From: Mesorhizobium sp.
Lineage (GTDB): Bacteria; Pseudomonadota; Alphaproteobacteria; Rhizobiales; Rhizobiaceae
Assembly (NCBI RefSeq): GCF_017306585.1
Contig: NZ_JAFKIC010000143.1
Coordinates: forward strand, 1-41,291
Direction of reading: 5' to 3'
Length of the DNA stretch: 41,291 nt
The notes below the pieces were generated by a model. The model was not told the DNA's origin. It saw only the letters and a program-made list of their open reading frames with translations, and did no database searches. Position numbers and translations under genes: made by a program. The number at the start of each line of letters is the position of its first letter. Position 1 is the stretch's first letter. Of this stretch, positions 35,892 to 41,291 are shown piece after piece.

Positions 35892-36377
35892 CTACTCTCG
35901 CGCCGTAGAGCCCGCGAGGTCCGCCCATTTGGGATCCGACGCCTCGACCGGTTTTGCCTTGCGAAGGTGGCCATCGAACTCCATGTGGAGTTCGTGCAGA
36001 GTTCCGTCCTGCGCTTGGCCGAGCAGTTCGAAATGCTTGGGCTTCCGGCGCGGATCGCCTATCAAAGTGTAGCCTTTGGCTTTGGCTTCCCTGATGGCGG
36101 CTGCCGGATCGGCATCGGCCTCATGATGGTCTGGTGGACCCTTGTGGTCGATAGTGGTCGACCGACCACCGTCCTCGGCGTAACGTTCGACCTTGAGTTC
36201 GGACGGCTTCATTTGCCCAGTCAGAGTGACCCGCGCGCCGACGCGCAAGGCAATGGTTTCGGTACCTCTTGGCGTCACGTCCGCCAGGATTCGGCCTTTG
36301 CTTGTTTCGACCACGAAGCGGTGGGCGAAGACGTCACAGATTGTCCCTGTAAGGGTGACAGTTTCGTGTTGAGGCAT
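35892..36377 (-). CDS. OB-fold plus PepSY-like protein
   Basis: This 161-residue protein has an N-terminal OB-fold-like beta unit (ETVTLTGTICDVFAHRFVVETSKGRILADVTPRG, then GARVTLTGQMKPSELKVERY). After a His/Asp linker comes a PepSY-like unit (AAIREAKAKGYTLIGDPRRKPKHFELLGQAQDGTLHELHMEFDGHLRKAKPV). There is no obvious signal peptide. AAGGA 7 nt upstream fixes ATG 36377 (the frame opens at 36392). An exact EcfG promoter lies 45-69 nt upstream, so it is a general-stress gene. It shares the OB-fold theme with the next gene upstream. The role is unknown. Confidence 0.75.
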   Translation of the reverse strand: MPQHETVTLTGTICDVFAHRFVVETSKGRILADVTPRGTETIALRVGARVTLTGQMKPSELKVERYAEDGGRSTTIDHKGPPDHHEADADPAAAIREAKAKGYTLIGDPRRKPKHFELLGQAQDGTLHELHMEFDGHLRKAKPVEASDPKWADLAGSTARE

Positions 36378-36421
36378 TGGGAATTCCTTCAAGAGAGGTC
36401 AGTGTGGATGCCGGTGCGGAC

Positions 36422-36446
36422 AACGTGCCCGCACCATCGGAGTTCC
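36422..36446 (-). promoter_or_regulatory. EcfG promoter for the OB-fold/PepSY gene
   Basis: On the minus strand GGAAC (36442-36446), 16 nt, CGTT (36422-36425): exact consensus, 45 nt before ATG 36377. Confidence 0.7.
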
Positions 36447-36519
36447 TGCGGATATGGTTGGTGCCGGTGAGATGAGGTGACGCCGACGATCTGCAGGAGC
36501 CGCGTGATATTGGTCTGGC

Positions 36520-37029
36520 TCAGCCGGCCCCTCCGGGAGGGACGGGCGCCACGTCGGGCCGGCGCAAGCGATCCAGCAGGCCACGCGGGCCTGGCCGCGG
36601 CGGCCGCAGGCTCTCAGCCTTACCGTCGGCGTGCATCAGCAACTCGCCGTGGATGAACCCGTTATCGAAGTGCCCTTGAACCGTCAGGGTCTCACCGGCC
36701 GCGACGAGTTGGCCCCCTTCACCAGCCCTGCCGGTTTCGACCAAGGCCCTGCCGCTGCCATCGTCGACAACAAATTTGTTGCCATAGATCTCAACCACTT
36801 TGCCTTTGACCGCGACGTCGCTGTCGGACGCGAGCTTGGTGATGGCTGTGGGCTGCATCAGCACTACCCGCTCGCGTGGAACGGAGAGAATGGTAGCGCC
36901 AGCACCGGCAACAAGGCCAACCGCGATGAGTCCGGCCGCGAACAGCCCTGTCAGGTAGGGCCGGCGTGCGGAATGAGACTGCGGTGGCGGGTTGGCCGGT
37001 TCCGGGGCAGCGGTCAGAGTGTCGGTCAT
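36520..37029 (-). CDS. Membrane-anchored OB-fold protein
   Basis: This 169-residue protein has a Pro-rich cytoplasmic start, one transmembrane helix at about 28-48 (LTGLFAAGLIAVGLVAGAGATIL) and a periplasmic OB-fold-like domain. That domain reads ITKLASDSDVAVKGKVVEIYGNKFVVDDGSGRALVETG, then GETLTVQGHFDNGFIHGELLMHADGK. The tail is Arg/Pro/Gly-rich. The pattern resembles BOF or CcmE-like bacterial OB folds that bind small ligands or haem, but the key CcmE histidine is not evident. AAGG lies upstream of the ATG. It shares strand and domain type with the following gene, 142 nt away, which has its own promoter. Confidence 0.75.
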   Translation of the reverse strand: MTDTLTAAPEPANPPPQSHSARRPYLTGLFAAGLIAVGLVAGAGATILSVPRERVVLMQPTAITKLASDSDVAVKGKVVEIYGNKFVVDDGSGRALVETGRAGEGGQLVAAGETLTVQGHFDNGFIHGELLMHADGKAESLRPPRPGPRGLLDRLRRPDVAPVPPGGAG

Positions 37030-37082
37030 GATGGTTACCTTCTGATGGTTTGGACTGCCGCGGTTCTATCGCAGGCACTGGA

Positions 37083-37116
37083 AACCGAGCCTGAACCAGT
37101 TCGTTCAGGCTCGGTT
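37083..37116. repeat. 14-bp perfect inverted repeat
   Basis: aaccgagcctgaac and gttcaggctcggtt pair perfectly around the 6-nt loop cagttc. It lies 54 nt upstream of the 37029 gene and 190 nt after the kinase stop at 37308, on whose strand it is followed by tcc. It may be a terminator for the KaiC-kinase operon or an operator for the OB-fold gene. Confidence 0.65.
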
Positions 37117-37307
37117 CAGCGGACAGCGAGTGGATGAAGTGGCGCCAGCACACAGCTTCGGTCTGCCGATCGCCTGCGAGTTCGCGAAACTTAATGGCGA
37201 CCGCCTGGACCTTTCGCAAGGTTTGAAGGGATGGCTTAGAGTCCTGGCAAGGTTGCCAACGACCCCCCTTAGAAACTGGAGACCATCAGGCGCCCACCGG
37301 ATTCACG

Positions 37308-38348
37308 TCAGTAAGCTGGCACCAGCCTGGTGTCGCGAAGCGGCAATTCCATAGAGAACCGCAAGCCTTCCGGACGGTAATCCAGCTCGACCTTGGCGTT
37401 GCATTGCACGGCGACAACCCTTTCAAGCAGAGTGGTCCCAAAGCCGCGACGCTTGGGCGGCTTGACGGTTGGGCCATTGCGCTCGCTCCATTCAAGGCGC
37501 ACGGTTTGTCCATCGGGGGAAGTGCTGATCGCCCAATGCACGTCAAGCCTGCCTTCGGACTTCGACAGCGCTCCATATTTCGAGGAGTTCGATGCGAGCT
37601 CATGGAAGGCCATGCCGATGGGTATTGCTATATCGGCGACGAGGGAAACATCTGGTCCATCCACCATAATGCGCGAAGGCGCCACGGTGTCATAATGCTG
37701 AAGTTCACGCTCAAGCAATTTGTGCAGCATCGCCGTTTGCCAGTAGTCGTCGGTAAGCATGGAATGCGTGTCGGCCAGCGAGACCAGCCGTGCCGAGAAC
37801 TCCCGCACAAAGTCCTCTATGTTGCCGCTTGACCTGGCGGTCGCTCCCATCATTGCCCTGACGTTGGCCAAGGTGTTTTTCACGCGATGGTGAAGTTCCC
37901 GGATCAAGAGCTTCTGGCGCGCGGCGATCTCCTGGGTCTGCTCGATGAACGATTTGACCTCGAGTTGGCGAGCGCGTGCCCGCAAGGCGGATCGCACGGA
38001 TTTGGCAAGGCTTGAAGCCAGAAACGGCCGCTCCAGAACGATCAGATAGTGGTCGAGAAAGCTCAGTCTTTCGTCGACTTCCGTGCCGCGCATGGTCAGC
38101 AGAACGATGGGAAAATCAGACCAAGGTGGCTGGTTTTGAAGCCATGCGGCAAGCGCCGTGCGATCCGAACTCAACAACGCTTCTTCCGCGATGACGAGGC
38201 ATTCAGCATCATCCATCGCCTTCACCGCATCGGCCAGATCGACGCAGATTTGCGGTTCAATCCCCTGGGAACTTAGGATCGAAGCCGCAACTCTGGCGTC
38301 ACGCCCGACCGGCGCCAACACTAGGACCTGAGACCCGGGGGGCATCAT
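37308..38348 (-). CDS. Pseudoreceiver-HWE histidine kinase, partner of the KaiC-like ATPase
   Basis: This 346-residue protein has an N-terminal receiver-like fold (about 5-120) without the phosphoacceptor. Where the Asp is expected it reads LVIAEEALL (52-60), so the domain is probably a pseudoreceiver. The kinase has His154 in LLIRELHHRVKNTLANV, FHELASNSSKYGALS and the HWE signature WSE in LEWSERNG, with a GFGTTLLER end. Its ATG overlaps the stop of the KaiC-like gene by 4 nt, so the two are coupled. KaiC-kinase pairs in other bacteria relay time or stress state to a response regulator. The target here is inferred. Confidence 0.9.
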   Translation of the reverse strand: MMPPGSQVLVLAPVGRDARVAASILSSQGIEPQICVDLADAVKAMDDAECLVIAEEALLSSDRTALAAWLQNQPPWSDFPIVLLTMRGTEVDERLSFLDHYLIVLERPFLASSLAKSVRSALRARARQLEVKSFIEQTQEIAARQKLLIRELHHRVKNTLANVRAMMGATARSSGNIEDFVREFSARLVSLADTHSMLTDDYWQTAMLHKLLERELQHYDTVAPSRIMVDGPDVSLVADIAIPIGMAFHELASNSSKYGALSKSEGRLDVHWAISTSPDGQTVRLEWSERNGPTVKPPKRRGFGTTLLERVVAVQCNAKVELDYRPEGLRFSMELPLRDTRLVPAY

Positions 38349-39832
38349 GACGACTCATCTGGAAGAAGCTCATTTCGCTTGCCCTCAAACGAAGGCACGC
38401 CGGTCAGAATGCCCCTGAACTGTTCGAGTGGTTCACCCACCGCGAGCCCAGTCCCGGTTATCCTAAACTCGCGAATTGTGTCTTCGTGCGGCCCTACTCG
38501 CTTCTTGGTTACCGATATAGCGCGCCTCAATCGTCCGGCGTTTTCGAAGAAACGCAAAAGCATCACGGAATCGCACAGATACGTCATGTCCACCGAGGCC
38601 GCCATTTGCCCCAACAGGCCGTGATTTGCCAAAAGCAGGATTGTCACGACGCCTTTCTGATTGAGGTAGGTGAGGATCTCATGCATCTGAAGAATGAGAT
38701 GTTGTTCCTCAGACATCGCGTTGAGGTAGCCGGTGAGACTATCGATCACGACTATCCTCGCACCAGCCCCTTCGACCGCACTCTGGATGCGTGAGGACAA
38801 CTCTCCAGGCGATAGCTCCGCAGGCTCGACCTTCTCCAGCAAAAGAAGCCCATTATCGACAAATGGATTGAGATCGATCCCCAGGCCCTTGGCGCGGGTC
38901 AGGAATATTCGTTTGGTTTCGTCGAAAAGCAGAACGAGCGCACCCTCGCCGCTCTTTAATGCCGTATGGCAAAATGTCGAGGCGATGGTTGACTTGCCCA
39001 CGCCGGAGGGTCCGATTAGGAGCGTACTGGTGCCCCGGGCCAGGCCGCCGCCCAGAAGTGTGTCGACAGGGCTGCCACTCAGCGCGGGGTCACCGTGCTC
39101 GCCCATTTCGTGATCGGCGGCCACCAGACGGGGGAACACCGTTACCCCGCCAGGGCGAATGACAAAGTCGTGGAACCCGCCTCGTATCTCCACGCCCCGC
39201 ATCTTCACCACCCGCAAGCGCCGGCGCTCACCGCCATAAACCGGCGCGAGTTGCTCCATCCTGATTACGCCATGGCTGATCGAATGCAGGTTCAGATCAT
39301 CGTGTTCGGCGGTGAGATCATCCAGCAGGAGGACGGTTGCGTTGTTGAGGAGAAAGAAGCTCTTGAGCGCCAGGACTTGCCGCCGATAACGCAGCGAGCC
39401 CTGCGACAACAACCGGATCTCAGACAGTGAGTCGAAAACAACGCGGTCAGGTTTCAGGCGAGCGATCTCACCCAACACCGATTGCACCGTCTCGCCAAGT
39501 TCGAGGTCCGATGAGTGCACCAGGGTCTGCAGTTGCGAAGGATCAAGACTGAGTTCGGGAGGAACGAGCTCCAATATGTCGATGCCGTCGAGCGCCAGCC
39601 CGTGTCGGTGTGCCACCGACTGGAGTTCACGCTTGCTTTCCGAGAGCGTGATGTAGAGGCATTTTTCACGGCGTCGAGCGCCCTCTACTAGGAACTGGAG
39701 CCCGAGCGTGGTCTTTCCTGACCCTGGCCTTCCTTCGATCAGATGGGATCGATACTTCGCGAAGCCTCCGCGCAGTACATAGTCCAGCCCGTCCACTCCA
39801 GTCGGTACCGGCGATGCATCATCTCGTTCCAA
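38345..39832 (-). CDS. KaiC-like double RecA-domain ATPase
   Basis: This 495-residue protein has the tandem CI/CII layout of the circadian protein KaiC. CI has Walker A GRPGSGKTT (34-42) and the catalytic acidic region at SESKREL (64-70). CII has GPSGVGKST (274-282) and FDETKR (303-308). The segment that carries the Ser431/Thr432 autophosphorylation pair in cyanobacterial KaiC reads DMTYLCD here, giving Thr417-Tyr418. No kaiA or kaiB is in the window. The gene is preceded by an exact EcfG promoter and overlaps the HWE kinase. It probably acts as a stress or timing switch feeding that kinase. Confidence 0.92.
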   Translation of the reverse strand: MERDDASPVPTGVDGLDYVLRGGFAKYRSHLIEGRPGSGKTTLGLQFLVEGARRREKCLYITLSESKRELQSVAHRHGLALDGIDILELVPPELSLDPSQLQTLVHSSDLELGETVQSVLGEIARLKPDRVVFDSLSEIRLLSQGSLRYRRQVLALKSFFLLNNATVLLLDDLTAEHDDLNLHSISHGVIRMEQLAPVYGGERRRLRVVKMRGVEIRGGFHDFVIRPGGVTVFPRLVAADHEMGEHGDPALSGSPVDTLLGGGLARGTSTLLIGPSGVGKSTIASTFCHTALKSGEGALVLLFDETKRIFLTRAKGLGIDLNPFVDNGLLLLEKVEPAELSPGELSSRIQSAVEGAGARIVVIDSLTGYLNAMSEEQHLILQMHEILTYLNQKGVVTILLLANHGLLGQMAASVDMTYLCDSVMLLRFFENAGRLRRAISVTKKRVGPHEDTIREFRITGTGLAVGEPLEQFRGILTGVPSFEGKRNELLPDESS

Positions 39833-39863
39833 CTTGCCCTCACGCTTTGACGATGAGCACCCT

Positions 39864-39888
39864 AACGGCTGGTATTTTCAATGGTTCC
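39864..39888 (-). promoter_or_regulatory. EcfG promoter for the KaiC-HWE operon
   Basis: On the minus strand GGAAC (39884-39888), 16 nt, CGTT (39864-39867): exact consensus, with the gene start 31 nt further on. Confidence 0.72.
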
Positions 39889-40117
39889 ACAGCGGCGAGA
39901 CAGGTCCGCGACGGCGATATGCGCCTCTGATCTATCGGCGTCTGAAACTCGAATTCGCGTAGAGATAGACAAGCCAGGTGCGGCAGCGAGCTGAGTTTCA
40001 CTCTTGCATTTTTAGTGACAGATCTAGGGCGTATGGTCACCTACATTGATGCTGTCCTATACAAGTGGAACTGCGGTTTAAGCGTATTGCTGCCGGCAGC
40101 TTTTGATGCGAGGACGT

Positions 40118-40309
40118 TCAGTATGTGTTATCGACGTGACCGACGGCCACATAGCCAAACTCACGCTTGCCACGCGTGGCCTCCGTTACGCGGATCCAAT
40201 GATGTTCATCGCGCCGCAACGTCACTGGCCGCCGGATTTGGACTTCGGCAGCCTTGAATGGCAAGATAGCCATGACAAGAGCGGACGAAACAACAACTGC
40301 GCCTGCCAT
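40118..40309 (-). CDS. Possible small protein with N-terminal hydrophobic segment
   Basis: A 63-codon frame starts MAGAVVVSSALVMAILPFKAAEVQ, which could be a membrane anchor or signal, followed by basic residues (RRPVTLRRDEHHW). The frame is open to 40348. The ribosome site is weak and the plus-strand frame over the same bases is also open. I recognise no family. Confidence 0.35.
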   Translation of the reverse strand: MAGAVVVSSALVMAILPFKAAEVQIRRPVTLRRDEHHWIRVTEATRGKREFGYVAVGHVDNTY

Positions 40310-40348
40310 AATGTCTACTCGATATTGACGTTGCAAAGCAGAACCCAA

Positions 40349-41138
40349 TTGCTTTTTGAATTGAAATAATATTTATCAAAATACTATTTATTTATACCAG
40401 CAAGATAAAGCTAACGCACTCCAGATGTGAAGCGACCAAGCGCGCGGTAGTCTGCCCCTAGTCACTAGCAGTTAGAGACAACAGCCCGCCGCTGATGATG
40501 CAGAGACGGGCTGTCGTTTAAGCGCTCAGTTGAGGGGAAACCGAGCACGACGGAAACTCGGCCGACCGCATTATGTTCCACATCCCCCGACCGGAGCCCG
40601 CTTCAGATTCCAGATCTACTCAGTTCATGATTGAGCCTGAAATCGGCTATGCGCTAAGCCGTTGGCGCTTCTGAAGATTTGGCTTTCGTACGTCTTTTTC
40701 ATAGGTGCCTATCATGCCAGATTAGGAACGGTAATTGCGGCTGAGCGAAACTGTATGTGTGCTTGGCATGATGAAGGTTGCACCTAAATCCGAATCGCCC
40801 TCGAAGTTGTTCAGCCTGCCCAAAATGGGCACGCTGATAATTCTTGATCCATCGTGGCGACGCAGCCAATCCTTGCTCTCACATGCTGGTGGCGGGTCTA
40901 ATACAGACTCCGCCGGCGGACTGGCTTTTGAATCCGACCCAAGGCCACATTGGGAGCAGAGATCCGCATCGGCGGCGGCGGTTTGATTGCGAGTACCCGC
41001 TTACGGCGGACTCGCCACGCTGCCGCAATGCTGGCGACGAATGTGTGTAAATCCATGGGCGCTTTTCTCCGAGCGTCCCCCCATAGGCAAGCTACCCACT
41101 TGTGCAGCGTGCGACATTAACCTTTGATAAGAGAAATT
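40349..41138. other. Gene-poor region with AT-rich tract and hairpin
   Basis: About 790 bp with no credible gene. It contains an AT-rich tract at about 40355-40402 that stands out from its GC-rich surroundings, and a hairpin at 40481-40514 (acagcccg/cgggctgt) followed by cgttta on the plus strand. On the minus strand GGAAC-N16-AGTT (40555-40579) is a weak EcfG-like site. The combination would suit a small RNA, but none can be asserted. Confidence 0.4.
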
Positions 41139-41291
41139 CTAGACCACGCCGGTGCCGCCATTGGCCCCGAACACGCTGCCATTGGTAAAGCTCAGATCGT
41201 TGGACGCAAGCGCGACATAGATGGGACCAAGTTCCGCAGGCTGGCCTGCACGACCGAGCGGCGTGTCCTGTCCGAATTCGCCGAGCTTGCC
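41139..41291 (-). CDS. SDR family oxidoreductase, C-terminal part
   Basis: The last 50 residues of a short-chain dehydrogenase/reductase; the rest lies beyond the window edge. The sequence EFGQDTPLGRAGQPAELGPIYVALASNDLSFTNGSVFGANGG is the typical SDR ending (PLGR.GQPAE.AP.YV.LAS...... G..... GG), closest to YghA-like NAD(P)-dependent enzymes often induced by stress. The catalytic Tyr-x3-Lys and the nucleotide site are outside the window, so the substrate cannot be judged. Confidence 0.88.
   Translation of the reverse strand, partial: GKLGEFGQDTPLGRAGQPAELGPIYVALASNDLSFTNGSVFGANGGTGVV

Overview
The window looks like chromosomal or large-plasmid DNA from an alphaproteobacterium of the Rhizobiales, most likely Mesorhizobium or a close relative. 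Supporting signs are the Usg family protein, DUF982 proteins, HWE/HisKA_2 sensor kinases, a ChrR-type zinc anti-sigma factor with its ECF sigma, a CIRCE element before groESL, and GGAAC-N16-CGTT promoters typical of the alphaproteobacterial general stress sigma factor EcfG. The assignment rests on gene content only; no database was searched.

Layout. (1) 1-3.6 kb is a mobile-looking defence island on the minus strand: a putAbiC-like membrane protein, a retron non-coding RNA and a retron reverse transcriptase carrying a C-terminal TOPRIM-like domain. It has a 13-bp direct repeat on both sides and a probable restriction-modification gene remnant. (2) 3.6-7.1 kb holds a ChaA-like cation/proton antiporter and a two-gene operon of a Tat-exported amidohydrolase and an outer-membrane beta-barrel. 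(3) 7.4-10.4 kb is a stress sigma locus: ECF sigma plus ChrR on the minus strand, and, diverging, an unknown gene plus a second ECF sigma. Both directions carry the identical promoter TGATCC-N16-CGTAAC. (4) 10.4-15.8 kb holds usg, groES-groEL with CIRCE, three small proteins (two DUF982) and a short proline-rich ORF coupled to a GFA-family enzyme. (5) 15.8-19.8 kb holds a large-subunit catalase, a DUF4142 protein and a GSP17M-like protein. (6) 20-34.6 kb is rich in signalling: a lone receiver, an overlapping operon of a CHASE3 triple-receiver hybrid kinase, CheR, CheB and a REC-HWE kinase, a very large multi-PAS/GAF hybrid kinase, small stress proteins including CsbD, a PAS-HisKA_2 kinase and a CHASE3 protein with no output domain. 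(7) 34.6-39.9 kb holds an MFS transporter, two OB-fold proteins and a KaiC-like double ATPase translationally coupled to a pseudoreceiver-HWE kinase. (8) 39.9-41.1 kb is gene-poor, and the window ends inside an SDR oxidoreductase.

How it fits together. Outside the retron island the theme is envelope, oxidative and general stress. Four exact GGAAC-N16-CGTT sites lie in front of the KaiC-HWE operon, an OB-fold/PepSY protein, the small-ORF/GFA pair and a small ORF divergent from csbD. The HWE and HisKA_2 kinases are of the type that feeds the PhyR-NepR-EcfG switch, although phyR, nepR and ecfG themselves are not in this window. The most striking object is the retron: its a1/a2 arms, msr loop and RT motifs can all be seen, and I do not recognise the pairing of a TOPRIM-tailed RT with a putAbiC-like membrane partner as an established retron type.
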